Assembly (NCBI GenBank): GCA_020744425.1
Contig: JAGMUV010000002.1
Span: forward strand, 1,408,501 to 1,472,500
Source: Dactylonectria macrodidyma
Lineage: Eukaryota; Ascomycota; Sordariomycetes; Hypocreales; Nectriaceae
Direction: 5' to 3'
Length of the DNA stretch: 64,000 bases
Shown here: positions 1 to 13,309 of the stretch, one piece after another
Layout: each line of letters opens with the position of its first letter
Position numbering within the stretch: the first letter of the stretch is position 1
Made by a program: the position numbers and the translations under genes
Notes under the pieces: model-generated
What the model saw: only the letters and a program-made list of their open reading frames with translations
The model's database searches: none
What the model was told of the DNA's origin: nothing

Positions 1-803
1 TGAGAACTAACTGAAGTCGATGTATGGAACTAGGTATTTTCATGGGGTAGTATTAGATATGCTACTTTTGAGATGACTTGAGGCTCGCGGGCTATTGCGA
101 GACGCTGTGCAGATAGCAATAGTTTGTGAAGATAGCAATACTCTATTTTTAAGGTCATTGACTCAATGTCGTTCGGTTAATAATTTCGAGTCACATGTAT
201 CCAATGCTTTTAGCTTCTTTTAATCAGTGAAAGGCAATTTACCTTGCAAACGGAATGCGGGCTTATGACGTTCAAGGTCGTCAAGAGACAGGGCCGCCGT
301 GGGCCGTCGTGCAATAGCAACTAGATCAAGCAAGTCAGTATCCACCATCACCAGGCCCCTTCGAGCAACAACACTGTTGAATCCCGCATCACTAACAAAA
401 TGGAGGATTTGGCAATCAATAGAATGTGGGGTGAGTACATGTCCCACGGCACCAGGCCCGCAAAAATGCCGGCTTACGGCGGCCCCAGCAACTTGGAGTT
501 TCCCGCGGAAAACTTATACGGGACCATGAGCGGAGTCCTATGATGCTCACTGGTGCATCAATTTCCAGATAGGTTAGGTCGACATCTGCGCTTATCTAGT
601 TTGTATATGCTCCCGGGCCGAAAGCACAACTGCCGCAGGTGGCCGAAGCCGCTTCTGCCTGATAAGATGCGTGTTTCCAGATCTGAGAAGCCGAGGGCTG
701 CCTTCGAGTCATCCCATTTATCAAACCCTGATCTCTCGTCTACTTGATCCGAGAAGAGAACTTGGATATCACTATCGAAAGAAGAAACTCCAATCGCTGC
801 ACC
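1..803. other. Left-edge intergenic region
   Basis: No complete gene is supported here. The minus strand around 220-447 has a short open stretch that begins at GTG, not ATG, and has no recognisable domain. The last part should hold the promoter and leader of the D-amino-acid oxidase gene that starts at 804. Confidence 0.5.
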
Positions 804-2162
804 ATGGCCGAGAAGAAGGTTGTGGTTGTTGGGTAAGTGACCATTCGGATGATATTACCGCGGGACTGTTGCTAATACTTTTGTGACAGTGCTGGTGTGG
901 CAGGTGAGCGACTCAACTCGTAATTCTCATACTTCTTCTAACATTCCAGGACTCACCACTGCGTTACTATTGTCCAAAACTTCTAGCTATGAAATCACAG
1001 TTGCCGCCAAACACATGCCCGGAGATTATGATATCCAGTACGCGTCACCATGGGCGGGAGCCAACTCTATGCCGTGAGAAACCCAACTTAATACTGTGTG
1101 GTACGAGACAGCATAACTAACAAGAAAATCTCAAGGGTATCTGTAGGAGGCACCGATGCTGCGGAATGGGACAAGAACACATGGTTTGCGCTGGCGGAGC
1201 TGGCGCGGCATCACCCTGATGCTGGGATTCACTTTCAAAGTGTGGCAATTATCAGCGATATGGGGAAATGATGCTGACCACGGACAGAGGCAAGAATCCT
1301 CAACCGAAAGAAGGATATCGGCAGCGATACCGCAAAATGGTTTTCGGAGCTTCTCTCGCCTGACCCATGGTGGAGGACTTTATTCCCCGATGTAAGAACA
1401 TCTCTGCGCATTTTGGCGACTGCAACTTACATGCCCTCGCAGTACAAGCAAATTCCCAAGGCGGAACTTGGCACAGGTGTCGATAATGGGCACCATTTTA
1501 CGTCGGTGTGCATCAACACAGCGATATACCTGCCTTGGCTCGTTTCTCAGTGTCTTCGCAACGGCGTCGTCTTCAAGCGCGCAGTGTTTTCGCACATCAA
1601 CGACGGTGCTGCTCCGGGCGTGCACCACAGCGGTAAGAAAGCCGATGTAGTCTTGAACTGCACCGGCCTGGCTTCTCGCAGTCTCGGTGGGGTTGCCGAC
1701 GAGTTGGTGTATCCCGCTCGAGGCCAAATCGTTGTGGTGAGGAACGAGGCAGACGAGATGATGTCCGTATCTGGAACCGACGATGGACAGGATGAGGCCA
1801 TGTACATCATGACCAGAGCGGCGGGCGGAGGCACTATCCTAGGTGGATGCTATCAAAAGCACAACTGGGAGTCACAGCCAGACCCAAGCCTAGCGCTGAG
1901 GATCATGAAGAGGTGTGTCCAGGCCTGTCCACAACTGACGAACGGACGAGGCATCGAGCACCTGGACGTGATCCGGCATGGCGTAGGACTCCGACCAGTT
2001 CGCGATGGTGGGGCTCGCATAGAGAAGGAGAAGATTGATGGAACATGGGTGGTGCACAACTACGGACATGGAGGTGCAGGCTACCAGTGCTCGTACGGGT
2101 GTGCTCAGGAGGCGGCGAAGCTAGTCGACGATGTTTGCCGCCAGGAAAAGGCTCGGCTGTGA
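804..2162 (+). CDS. DAO1: D-amino-acid oxidase (FAD-dependent, peroxisomal type)
   Basis: This gene encodes an FAD flavoenzyme that oxidatively deaminates D-amino acids to 2-oxo acids, ammonia and H2O2. Six exons: 804-832, 890-903, 950-1073, 1136-1239, 1288-1391 and 1443-2162. They give 364 residues, the usual size of fungal DAAO. The N-terminus holds the dinucleotide-binding motif GAGVAG (about residues 10-15). The conserved segment [13 protein letters not shown] lies in exon 3. The C-terminal half has the active-site Tyr in AMYIMTR (about 246), the substrate-binding Arg in GLRPVR (about 309) and the FAD-contacting GHGGAGYQ. The last three residues, ARL, fit the PTS1 peroxisomal signal [SAC][KRH][LM]. 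Exon 2 is only 14 nt, but it is needed to complete the Rossmann motif, which makes it convincing. All junctions are GT-AG and in frame. No defect is seen. Peroxisomal location is inferred from the tripeptide only. Confidence 0.93.
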
Positions 2163-2965
2163 GGTGTTGAAATAAAGACCAGTATGGTCACTTCCTACTT
2201 AAGCGGTTAGGAATGACCTGATCAGGATGAGGTTGTTGCCAATAGCTAGCTCACTACACCGAGTCTAGTGTGGAGAATAAACACAATGGCGAATGGAATC
2301 GGGCACAGCGCACGGACCAGGCTTTCTCCACGCCCAGCAGCGACGACAACGAGGGTCAAGCCTACCTTTCCTGGTACCCAATCCACTAATCCTAGTCTGT
2401 GCGTGTGCGTGTGTTATTTTTTTTCCCTTCGCACCTCCCGGCCCGCACAAACCACCCTCACAATCCAACACCATCTGCATCTCCTCCAATCTCGTTGCCG
2501 AGACACACTCGCAAACAACCCTCTAGCTCCCCTCTCTCTCCTCTCCCTCTCCGGCCGCATCTCCATCTTCCTCTTCCACCTCTCTTCGACATCCGTCTGT
2601 CGCCGTGACGTCTTCTTTCTGATTCCCTCCTTCTATCCGATCCTTCGCCTCCGATCCCCGACTCTCGCCGCCCCTCCCGTTCTGCAGCCTGGCCTTTGTC
2701 CCCGATTTTGTCATCGGCCTGCCCTCATCCTCCACTCGAGCCCTCCTCGCACCGCGCCGCCGTCTCCGACTCAAATACCTTCTCCTTGATCTCTTCTCCT
2801 TCTCTCGGAGACTCCCAAGCTTCTGTTTTCCGGTCTTTTCCCTTAATCCGACTTCTCCCCCCCCCGACCTCCCTCTGCGCTCGCGCCATCTGCTCCAATT
2901 TTCGCTCCTCAACCGGCCAAACCCTCCACGTCGCCCTAGACTCTGCAAAAAACCACACAGCCATC
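2163..2965. promoter_or_regulatory. Promoter and pyrimidine-rich leader of the NTF2-RRM gene
   Basis: From about 2410 to 2950 the + strand is strongly C/T-rich with repeated CTCC and TCTCC tracts, typical of core promoters and 5' leaders of highly expressed filamentous-fungal genes. The first part should carry the 3' UTR of the oxidase gene. No ORF with coding character is seen. Confidence 0.6.
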
Positions 2966-4795
2966 ATGGCCTCCAACGGTAACTTCTCCCATCAGCATCA
3001 GTACAAAGACTCCCCCGACCAACCACAAACAGTTACTATCGCCGCTGCCACCTCCGACTCCTCCGTCACGACCGCTGGTAACAACAACCTGTCCAAGGAT
3101 GAAGTTGGCTGGTACTTTGTCGAGCAATACTACACCACCCTCAGCAAGTCACCCGAGAAGCTTCACGTATGCGCCATGAGTTCCTAATTCAACAGTATGA
3201 CCTTTGCTAACACGATCCCTAGCTTTTCTACAGCAAGCGCTCCCAATTCGTCTACGGTCTCGAGGCTCAGGTTGCCAATGTCTCGGTTGGTCGCCAGGTA
3301 TATTGAATCACCCACCACCATGTATCTCGGGCCCACCTAGCTAACCGCACTTGCAACCAGGCTATCCAGGAGCGAATCAAGGCTCTCGATTTCCAAGACT
3401 GCAAGGTCCGCGTATCCAACGTCGATTCTCAGGCATCCTTTGACAACATCGTGATTCAAGTCATCGGCGAGACTTCTAACAAGGCTGGTGAACCCAAGAA
3501 GTTTGTTCAGACTTTCGTTCTGGCACAACAGCCCTCCGGTTACTTCGTCTTGAACGACATCCTGCGATATATTGACGAGGAGACCGACGACGAGTCTGCT
3601 GAGGCCGCTGAGGAGGCCACTGAGGAGCCCGTCGAGGAGCCCGAAGTCGCCACCGAGACCGCTGCTCCCGTTGAGGCTGAGGCCGAGTCTGTTGAGGAAG
3701 TCGAGGAGGTTTCAGCTGAGCTCGACACTGCTGTTGTCGATGAGAAGCTCGAGGAGGTGTCTACCGCTACTAAGGACAGTGCCACTCTGAATGGCAGCTC
3801 AACCGATTCCCCTGCCGAGGATGCCAAGGTTCCGGAGGTCAAGGCTGCGAGCCCCGCTGCTTCCCCTGAGACCACTGCCAAGCAGCTTGCTGAGGAGGAT
3901 GCCAAGGAGGTTGAGAAGCCCAAGGATCCCAGCCCTACTCCCGTAGCCAAGGCTGCCGCCGCCGCCCCTCCTGCTCCTGCCGCCGTTGAGCCTACCGGTC
4001 CCCCTAAGCCCATGACTTGGGCCAGCCGAATTGCTGCTGCTGCCGGTCCCAAGCCCGTGGTTCCTCTCGCCAAGGCTCCTACTCCTCCCGTTCCCAACCA
4101 GACCCGAGCTCCCGCCGCCGCCGCTGCTCCCGCTGCCACATCGCAACCCGCTGCCGCTAACCCCGCTGCTGCTCCTGCTGCCCCTGCCACCTCCGCTGCC
4201 ACCCCCGCTGCTGCTACTGAGGCCCCCGCCAAGGAGGCATCTGGCTGGCAAACTGCTGGATCTGACTCAAAGAGACAGAACCGTCCCCAATCCATCTCGG
4301 GCGCTACCACCGAGAAGGAGGGCACGCTCGGATACGTTAAGTATGTGACCGATAAGGTCCAGGAGGCGGATCTCCGAGCTGCTCTTGCCGCACACGGCGA
4401 GCTGACTTACTTCGACATCAACCGCCAGAAGGTACGTGGCATAACCTAACAGTCCTTGGAAACGACTGCTAACCACAGTACAGAACTGCGCCTTTGTGGA
4501 GTACAAGACCCCAGAAGGCTACCAGACCGCTGTCGCCGCGAACCCCCACACCGTAAACGGCGAGAACATCGTGGTTGAGCCTCGCCGACCCAAGGCCAAT
4601 GCCTACGGAGGCAGCAGCTACGGAGCTACCCGCGGAGGCATCTCCGGCCGTGGTCGTGGTGGTTTCGAGGGAGGCAACCGACCCGGCAGCCAGGGCCCCC
4701 GCGGTAACTTCTCCGGACAGAACCGAGGCCGTGGTGGTGCCCCCCGAGGCCGTGGTGGCGCCGCCGCCGCCTCTTCTGCTGCTAACAATGCCTAA
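2966..4795 (+). CDS. NTF2- and RRM-domain RNA-binding protein (G3BP/Bre5/Nxt3-like)
   Basis: Four exons: 2966-3166, 3223-3297, 3361-4431 and 4484-4795, encoding 552 residues. An NTF2-like domain spans about residues 38-165, with typical motifs WYFVEQYYTTL, FYSKRSQFVYG and FVLAQQPSGYFVLND. A long acidic, then Ala/Pro/Lys-rich disordered linker follows (about 165-405). An RRM (about 413-480) starts at LGYVKYVTDKV and ends with an RNP1-like NCAFVEYK. The tail is rich in Arg and Gly (RGRGG, GRGGAPRGRGG). This order matches G3BP, yeast Bre5 and S. pombe Nxt3, which join the Ubp3/USP10 deubiquitinase complex and stress granules. Intron 3 has two nearby AG sites; the second (CAGTACAG, exon from 4484) is chosen because it restores RNP1. 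The ATG at 2966 is preceded by the long pyrimidine leader. Function in this organism is inferred from domain order. Confidence 0.92.
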
Positions 4796-7700
4796 ATGAT
4801 CAGCTTACAGTACCGCGAACCTAGAGTGAGCGGTATGAGGTCAACTCTCGACACAACTTGTGATGGGATGTTGGCAGTTGGTGGCTGAGGCGAGAACGAG
4901 ACAATGGTGCAGTGATGAGCACCGCAAACATGCCTTGGGGCAGACGATGCCATAAGGACAAACACATAACACAAAGGAAACAGGGAAAGCCCCTTGGGCG
5001 GATAGGGAGGAGAGGAGTTGGGCACTCCCCTTGGAGGGAGTCGGAGTTAGAGCCGGAGTCATGATTGTTCGTCTTTTTTTCAGTTTTCGCTGCTTTGCGC
5101 GTTGCATCTGCATCTAATCCTCCCCGACCGACGATTTGGCTCATGGATTCAGCGAAAAATGGGAAAAAAGGTCCTTGGCTGGGAGCTCGGATTTTGGCAT
5201 CATTACTACTTAATGGCCGTGTATATTTTTTACAAAAGCAAAGGGGGCGGGGAATAGAGGTTGGAGTCGGATGGTGCACACAAAGGGCGGAGGGCGAGAT
5301 GACGGACAGGGACAAAGGGATAGGGAACCTAGGACGAAAGGGGCCTGGATAGGCCTGGCTGGAAGCATGACGGAAAGGAAACCATATCTATTGTACGTTC
5401 TACTGTGGCAAAATAATCATCAGTACCGTGGGTCTGAAGGGAGTTTGATGGACAGTGAGGAGAGGATAGGCAAAACTGATACCACCACCAAAGTTGAATG
5501 AAGAAATCATGCAAAATTTGATGATCATGACAAGGTCAGGCTGAGCAGTGTTACCAAATGCAAAGCTGGTAAAATGCGAAGCGGGAGTGACACGAGCAAT
5601 TTCAAAGCGGCTTGTGAGGATAATGGATCGACGGATGGTCCATCTATGCCGCTTGGCATGATGAATCAGGTCATGCCCTCATTCCTAGGCGACTAGGAGT
5701 ATGGGAGCTCGTGGGTCAATAGAGTTGGGTGGTTCGCTGTGCGAGAGCTTTCATGAATGACCTTTTGTTGTTGAGCAAAGGACTTTTGTGGGTGACAATA
5801 CGTAATGATGTGCTTCTTGTTTGGCCGATTATTGATTGTTGGTCGGGTGGTTCGGGGGGTGTTTATTCCCCGGGGTGTCGGAACCTCGGGCGACTCGGGG
5901 GCGTGGCCGTACCCACCCGGGAAGGGGAAGCCTGGAAAAAAGTTCCGCTACGACCTTCTCAAAGCAGGTGAATGTGGGTGTAACTGCTCTACTACGCATA
6001 GACATCAAGGTCCTTGAGGGGCAGGGAAGTACGTGGTCTACGAAGCAAGCAGGGTGCCAGTAATTATTACTCAAACGCCAGCTTTACAGGAGGGGAACAG
6101 ACCGGGTTTACGGTTGTCCGGCTGAGTCGGGCGGTGTCGTTGCCATGTGCCGAAGATCCGGGGAGAATTTAGGTGATCGGGGGTGTGGTAAACAAGGTTC
6201 CAAAGCCATGCAAAGAGTGATATGGCGGCGCAACCACGAGGGAAATAGGGATGGGGGATGGACACGGCAGAAGGGAGATGGGGATTGGCGATGGGCATGA
6301 GGATCGGCACCTACGCAGCGTGGCTGTTTGACGATGACCCGAGTGGCTTGCCTAGGTGCCAGATCGCCCGGTACATTAAGGATTGGGTGTCATGTATGTT
6401 TGCCTGGGGCTGCATAATGATAAGCTTGTGGTGTTGAGATGGAGAGTGTTTTCTATGCACATGGAATGTGATGCGAAGGTTTCAGACTACTCATGCCAAC
6501 ATGGATGTGATATTGAGTGCCAGGTGTTTGAGAGAGAACATATTGTAGCAATAGTCATCGTGTACCACAAGCGCAGGGGTTAACGGGATTTTTTTTTTTT
6601 CTCAAGTTTGGTTTCTTATTTTGGATCAGGAGTCTCCCGATCCTGCACACTCACCAATACCCATGGACCGCTGGCAATCTTTATAAGTCAGTCGGTCACT
6701 CGACCTGTAACGACGCATGGCCCGAGACGTCAAAGGAGGGTTACATCCCACATCACCACTACGCAGGTAGTGTGGCAGTCCAAATCGGCCCTGTCCGTTG
6801 TCCCGTCCTGTAAGACGGAGGATTTCTGATGTGAACGGGTCAAACAACCAAAACGTGATGGGGAGGTTTCCCCCCCTCTAAACCGAGCCAGTTATCTGCC
6901 CGGCCTTCAACCAGCCCGCAAAAAAGATCTCGCGATGGCGGTGTTGCGAAGGAGCCCGCATGATGCGTCGGAGTTAAGGGTTAGGAGAGCCGATGCAAGG
7001 CGAGAGCAGGGGCGTTCCTTGGGCAAAGGAAAAGAGTATAGGCAAAGAGCAAAGGAGACAAAAGACGACACAGACGAAGAAGCATGCACATGTGTTGTGC
7101 GTCTTGTACAGTTTCACGGCTTGGCCGGGTAATTCCAGGTTAGCCGATAGAAGTAGGTTCCACAGGTACATGTCCTGCTCTGTTGAGACGACGGGGACGT
7201 TGAAATCGTTCGGATGATTGTTACGACCTAGTAAATGCAAAAAGAAATAGTCGAATAGAAATTGACGATGATGCGGGACGAATCTGAATACGGGAAGTGG
7301 GGTCAGGGCAACTTGCATGCCAAAAAGAACGGCCGAGGAGGCGAAAGATGCGAGGCGGAACTTGGAAGATGGGCCCGCCCCTGCTAAAACGCTGCTAATA
7401 GTGCCGTTATTGCTAATGCTGATGCGACTCGCTGCAGCTGGTTTTGGTTGGCGCCCGGGGGGGGTGGGCTGCACCTCGTTCAAAGGTGCCAAGGCTACGG
7501 CAAAAGTTCCTCTTCCAGCGGCTTGGGCCATGTCATTGGGACCTCCCCCCCTCAGGTCAGCATAGCAGAGGGTACGCGTCCCTTTGGCGATCGACTTTTG
7601 GAACCAAAACGGCGGGAACCATAGGGAACTTTTTGTCTCAGACCGTCTTCGGAACCTTTGAAGAGAGGTCCGGTCCGGGCGGTGGGTTAATTCTAGTTGG

Positions 7701-10155
7701 CGAGCAGTGGAGATGATGCTTATTTGATACTGCAGATCCATGAGGATGTCACCGACTGGAGCACCTTTGTCTGGGTTGTTACTAATAGTGCTGTCTGAAG
7801 TCTGAAGTTGTTTGTGCCAAATGTGTTACTCGAGCCAGATCTGGTCTTGGCTGGATCCAGCTTCCAAGACAATGACATGCAGATGGACGGCGATTTTCGA
7901 GGGCTGAGAAGCGATCCCGGAGCCAAGTCGAGACTCCCGGCCGAGAATCAGGACGTGACACAAACTACGGAGTACATCATGTTACATCCTGACGCGGCCC
8001 TTATTGCTACGTCCTATTGTGTAGGTATTGCAACACCACTGGGATTAATAACAGTTTCCAGTCGCATGCATTTCCACTGAAAACGAAACTATGGAAATAA
8101 CCTCGTGATCACACTACTATGTACTACGTATGTACGATCAATGCCTCTAAGAGTAATCGCCGGGAAGTACTCAAAAGTGATGACTCTATTCGTATCAATC
8201 ATTATCCACCATCAATCAGTCAATCAATCAATCTCGTACAACCAGCAAAAAGTCGGCTGCTCAGGCGTCCCGTCAGCTGTGCCGTAACATCCGTGGAGGG
8301 AAAACGCACCTACCCGTCCGGGACTAGCGGCGCCTTTTGCCTCGCGCCTGCCCCCCGGCCACGCTTTCTACCCCACAGCAACAGGACGCACACTTCCACA
8401 GCTCGCAGCACGCACAGCAGCGCAAACCGGCCCCAAGAAGGTACGGCCGACACCACTCACCACTCACGGGTCGCTCCTGCCCGGGCCAGCCTGTCAAACA
8501 AGCGGACGACGCAGTGGCCCTGGTGGGGCGCGCGTGGGCCGTGGCACCGTGCCCGGGGGACCTTTTGACGGAAATGGGGCCGGGGTTGGGGAGGACCTGC
8601 CAGGTTCGAGCCAGGTCCTCAAAGCCCATTCCCTTCCAGTCAGGTTCCTTTTTTTCCCTTTCCCTTTTGCTTTGAGCCCTCCCTCCCTCCCCGGTCGTGG
8701 CCATGTGCGTGCTCCGTAATTGAGTGAGTTGATGTGCGACTGGGCGGACGAATGAGGCAGTAATCCAGCCAGTCAGTGAGTTGTAGTTGCAGTTGCGCTT
8801 CCCGCCGCAGGCAAAAATGGACTGTGCGACGGACCTAACCGCGCCTTCCCCGAAGGTACCAAACCGTGCCTGTCCTAAGGATCGTACTAGGCCCTATCAC
8901 AAACCTGCCTGACCCATCACCACCTTGCTTCGCCCCTCTTGTGGTTGAATATCCTCCTCAAGGTGAACAATGTCCGAGTGAGAAGAAAAAGACAAGAAAA
9001 AAAAAAAGATCCTCGTCGGCGCATCTCCGCTCACTGCTTCCTCCCTCCTCATCAAGACGAATCCTCTAAATCGCGGCCTGGCGTTCGCAGGGGCTGATCG
9101 ACAAGCCCCCCGTTTCCACGTACCAAGATTTGCCTTGAACGCCGAATACCACACAGCATCCGCACGCAACAGGACTGTACCACATTCTCGGCCACTACAC
9201 GCCCCATGCCGCAAAGTCCGTACCCTGCCAGGCGTGCGTGCGGCTCGCAGCCACCCGGGTGGCGGCTCCATCGCATCAGATCCCGTCAGTGATGAGCAAA
9301 ACTAAAAGCAGAGACAGACTAATACTATCGCGCTTCTATCAACCATCTATCACACCAGGGGGGCCGCCAGCTCGTGCGCTCATCTCGCCACCCTCTGCGG
9401 CTGCTACAATCCACACCCTTCAGCGCTTTTGGGATCGTCTTTCGCTCTCTCCGGGTTCCCAGTTAGCCAGTTGGCCAGGCTCCCAGGTTCGCTCCCATAC
9501 AGGCTCGATCCCTCCTCCATCTTGCTCCATCCGCCCTCTCGGGTTTCCCACTCCACTCCCTCGTTCTGCGCCCAACAGCGTGGGTCTCTCTTCTCGAAAG
9601 CACTGGCGTCGCTCTGATTCTCCATCTCCTGCCGGTCCAGCCAAGCCAGCGCCGCCCTGACCCTGCGATCCTAGTTTCGAACAAAAGAGCCGCCGTGTTC
9701 CACGCCCCTTCCATCCCCATTCCCAACCCCATCTCCAACCCATCAAATCCCACTCGGCACCGACTCCATCTGCGGCAGCGACTGGTGCGTCGCATTGCCC
9801 ATCTCCAGGCTTCCCTCCCGTCGTGCTCGGCTCACACCCCTCAAACATCCGCTCAACCCCCTGTTGCTTGCGCCCTTCCCTCAATGACAGAGGGCCCTCT
9901 CGCCTCGGCTCCACGCTGACTGTCCGCTCGTCGTCCATGCTTCTCTGTTGGCTCGCTCGCATTCTTCCTCCTCTACCTCTCTCCACTGAACTCCAGAGCG
10001 GGTCGTTATGATCACTCTCTCCAGCTTGCCGCCCTCTACGGAGACTCCTGCGGCGACAGTCCCTTGAGTCGCACGCCCCCAAACTCGACTCATCCTTCAA
10101 CGTGTCGCCTGGCCAGACATCTCGAGACCTTGGTATATAAGTCCGACCAACCCCC
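4796..10155. other. Long gene-free stretch between the NTF2-RRM and PH-domain genes
   Basis: This stretch is about 5.4 kb with no ORF that shows a domain, conserved motif or plausible splice chain. The left end should be the 3' UTR of the NTF2-RRM gene. The right part (about 8.3-10.15 kb) is C/T-rich on the + strand and looks like promoter plus long leader of the PH-domain gene. GTATATAAG lies at about 10132, too close to the chosen ATG at 10156 to act as its TATA box. No tRNA or rRNA signature was found. Confidence 0.5.
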
Positions 10156-11469
10156 ATGGACCCCGGCAGGGTCCCGGCCGAGGACGATGGACTCCCTCCG
10201 ACCGCTCCTGCTTCGCCGCCTCCGGAGAGGCGGCGCTTCTCCATGGAAGAGGACTTCAACTACCAGCGAATCATGACGGGGCTCCGTCGTCCCTCGCTGC
10301 CGCCCCCGTACCAGCGCGATCGGTCGACGACGCCTACCTCTGACCATGGCAAGAGATTCAAGAAAGGAAAAGAGGTCGCAACTGGTGGGGGCGGCGATAC
10401 ATCCCGCCACTCAGTCACCAACAAAGAGGTGGAAACATTACCCGAATACAATACATCAATAGCGCTAGAAGGCGTGTTCTGCAAGAAACACGAGATCGAA
10501 AACACCACGAAGAGGGCCGAGGATCGCCAATGGCACACCGTATACGTTAAACTCACTGGAACTGCTCTCAATATTCACGAAGTCAAGAAGGCCTGGAGTT
10601 GGGGAAGGACCCGCGACGATGGTCCGTCCATCGACCCCGACAACCCGCCGTGGATCAAGAAGTCGAGGCTCGAAAAGTCGTATAGTCTGCTCTACGCCGA
10701 TGTTGGCATCGCTGCCGACTACAAGAAGTGAGTCAACTGATGCGCCACTTCCACCACCGGTATAAAGACCCTTCCCCAAGTGCTAACATTTCGTAGACGC
10801 CGGTATGTGATTCGCATCCGCGCAGAAACAGACCAGTTCCTCCTGTCCTGTGTTGAATTGAGCACATTTGTCAAGTGGTTGGAGGGACTGTTCGCGGCCA
10901 TCGATGTTGCTACCCCTTTGGATGACCGAGATTTTCCCCGTGACATGTCTATTCCTCGGATCCAGCGCATTCGCTGGTTCCGCGGCGAGGATCCAACGCC
11001 CACCACTGTCGATTTGTCAGAACTCGATCTCCCTGAAGACCAACTCGACGAAGCCTCATCGTCACAGCCGATACGCAGGCCATCAACCTCGCCGCCACCC
11101 GTACCCCCAGAACCAGAGATGCAGGTAGACCCGGAGATAGAGGAGCCGCAAGAGCCTCCCCCGCGTATCGACCCAATCCACCGCCTTAGCACAACATCGT
11201 ATCCGAACCTCGCCATCGATCCCGCCTCTGGCAAGTGGTTTCCGGAGCATCGGTGGTCAAGGGCTCATGACATGCTTTACGCCAAGCTATGTTATAGCAA
11301 CCTGCTATTCAGAAGCCCTCGCAAATCCAATTACATCATTTCCAACGGCAAGCAGTGGTATGTTGATTGGTCAACCGGTCGCATGGTGAGGGTACTGCCC
11401 CCGGCATATGGTGAGATTGACTACTTCGGGCCTTGGCAAGTGGTCCACACGGAGAATCGGAGGATATAG
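10156..11469 (+). CDS. PH-domain protein, fungal-specific
   Basis: Two exons, 10156-10727 and 10797-11469, encode 414 residues. After a Pro-rich disordered N-terminus (about 1-95) comes a pleckstrin-homology fold. Its first strands lie around GVFCKKHEIE and WHTVYVKLTGTALNIHEV. The intron follows a KK pair, and the C-terminal helix is CVELSTFVKWLEGLFAAID. A Pro/Glu-rich linker follows (about 275-330). The C-terminal part is rich in Trp and Tyr (WFPEHRWSRAHDML, ISNGKQWYVDWSTGRM) and resembles a conserved fungal extension. PH domains usually bind phosphoinositides or partner proteins at membranes; the ligand here is unknown. The gene converges on NNF1. It could start at a later Met. The intron is supported by loss of frame without it. 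Confidence 0.85.
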
Positions 11470-12320
11470 AGTCACTTGGGTCTTGGCGATGGTACGGTCC
11501 ATCTACAGTTCATCATTTCCTATTTTACCTCGGAGCATTCCAACGGCGGTCCTGGAAAATCACGGCATCAACCTTATTAACGTGGTCATCAATATCATCT
11601 CATCATCATCTACCATCACATACGCATGCCAAGACGGCATCATTCACCTCACACGAACTACCATTATTCCGAATACCTATCACTCAACACCTCGAGGAAC
11701 ATTTTCACCTTTTCAACACTTGAAAAGGTACCCGCTATCTTATGAAGACGATTTTTTTTTTTCGATACAAGCCTCGCGGGCTTTTTTCTTGAATTTTCTG
11801 GTCTGGTGGTATATCTTTGCATATTTGGCGCGTCAGGGGTGCATAAGCCATCTTGGCAGGGAACTTGAAGTACATATGGGCCGGAGTTAAGTTCCCTTTT
11901 TGTTTAAAGCCTTTTAGATCCGTTGGTGTCAATGGAGACTTTCGGCGGTATGCGTTAACAGAGGACTGTTTTCTTTCTCTTACAACGTTTGCTCCATGTA
12001 TATATCAATGGCCTCGACTTGCATAACATTACCTGTACATAGGATTGAACGAATTGAAGACGTTGAAGTAATGACTCACGCACAGTGAGCTTCGTAAGGG
12101 TGACAATTCATTTACGCGTCAAAGATCTAAGAGAACGTACAATGATGTTCAGATCGGTATTGTATCGTAAGACAAATAAAAATGGTATCATTTAACATAG
12201 CCCGGTTCATGTTCCAGGCTCAATCCCGACTTTTGCATGACCTCTAAACCAAAAATCGTTAATATTTGGGCCGCTCCAAACACTGTCCCATCCATCACGG
12301 AGGCCAAGCCTCTAAACCGG
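11470..12320. other. Convergent 3' intergenic region
   Basis: This space lies between the 3' ends of the PH-domain gene (+) and NNF1 (-). It is moderately A/T-rich, with a T run near 11752-11762 that could be part of a 3' end signal. No ORF of note is seen. Confidence 0.5.
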
Positions 12321-13309
12321 TCATGATCGCCGCGCACTCGCCGCCTCCACCGCTACCAGACCCTCCCTGGTCTCGGAAGCGACGTCATCGGCGAGGGGCC
12401 GGAGAGCATCGTTGGCGCCCTGGACGTCGGCGACGACGGCATCGAGGCGGTCGAGCAGTGCGGCCATTTCGGCGCGCTGCCGGCGAACCTCGTCGTACAG
12501 CAAGGCGTTTTGAGCTTGCGTCGTCTGTAAGCGGGCGTTGAGCTGCGACTGGTGCGCGACGAGGGCCGGATGTAGGTGCGCGGTGAGGATGGCGTTGGGG
12601 GGCAGGAGGTGAGGGCTGTTTGATGGTTTTTTGGTTAGCAGACCGAGGGCTAAGCTTGGGAAGATACAGAATGAGAGCCTACGGTGTTGGTGGTGTGGTG
12701 TTGGCGATTGATGATAATTCGGCGCGGCGGTGCGAGGCATCGCTGATGAGGCTTTCGAGGTCGTTAAGCTTGGGAATGACCTGCCTAGCGACCATAATGT
12801 TTTCGAATTCTTTCTGTAAACGCGGGGTGGTCATTAGCCTCGTCATTCCTCGTCCTTGCCTCTCACTTGGTGTATTCATCTCCCCCCACTACCCGCTTCC
12901 CCAATTTCATGCAATGGCACTGCCTCTCAAGGCGAAGCCCCCAACATGCGCCCATCAAGACGAAAAAATGTCTCACCTCGCACTTCTCCCCCAGCTTGTC
13001 CACCATCTGTCCCTGTACCTGCCTCAGCACGCCTTCGGCCTTTTTGGACACCGTCGGATAGCAGCCGGCAAAGTTCTCCCACGCCAGCTTTCCCAGAGTG
13101 CGCTGCAGGCGTTGCGCGTATAGCTCCTGCAAACGCGACGCGCGGGGGCCCGGCGCGACAGCCGTGTGGCGCTGGGGCAGGGGCGGCGAGGCCGGAGGGG
13201 CATCGGAGACGGGTGGCTCGGCATCAGTTGCATTTTCGCCGGGTGCAGCTTGTTGCTCTATGGCAGAGTCGGCCGGGGGCGCGTCTTCGTTTTGCGATTG
13301 GGGTGCCAT
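12321..13309 (-). CDS. NNF1: Kinetochore MIND/Mis12 complex subunit Nnf1
   Basis: Three exons on the minus strand: 13309-12977, 12813-12683 and 12615-12321, giving 252 residues. Nnf1 (PMF1 in animals) is one of four subunits of the Mis12/MIND complex that links centromere proteins to the Ndc80 complex. After a disordered Ala/Pro-rich N-terminus, the conserved region reads LGKLAWENFAGCYPTV, then EFENIMVARQVIPKLNDLE and LISDASHRR across the first intron. A third exon carries a helical, coiled-coil-like tail (NARLQTTQAQNALLYDEVRR). The ATG at 13309 heads the only open frame covering the conserved part. Both introns are GT-AG and keep frame. The call rests on the CYPT and LNDLE signatures and on length. 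Confidence 0.85.

Noticed and set aside
220..447. Short minus-strand frame at the left edge
   Set aside because: It starts at GTG, has no domain, and sequence beyond its possible donor (CAA/GTAAAT) does not continue as coding.
3540..4325. Long open frame (261 codons) on the minus strand
   Set aside because: It is antisense to the Ala/Pro/Glu-rich linker of the NTF2-RRM gene. Its Ala/Gly/Ser-only composition is what the reverse strand of such a repeat gives.
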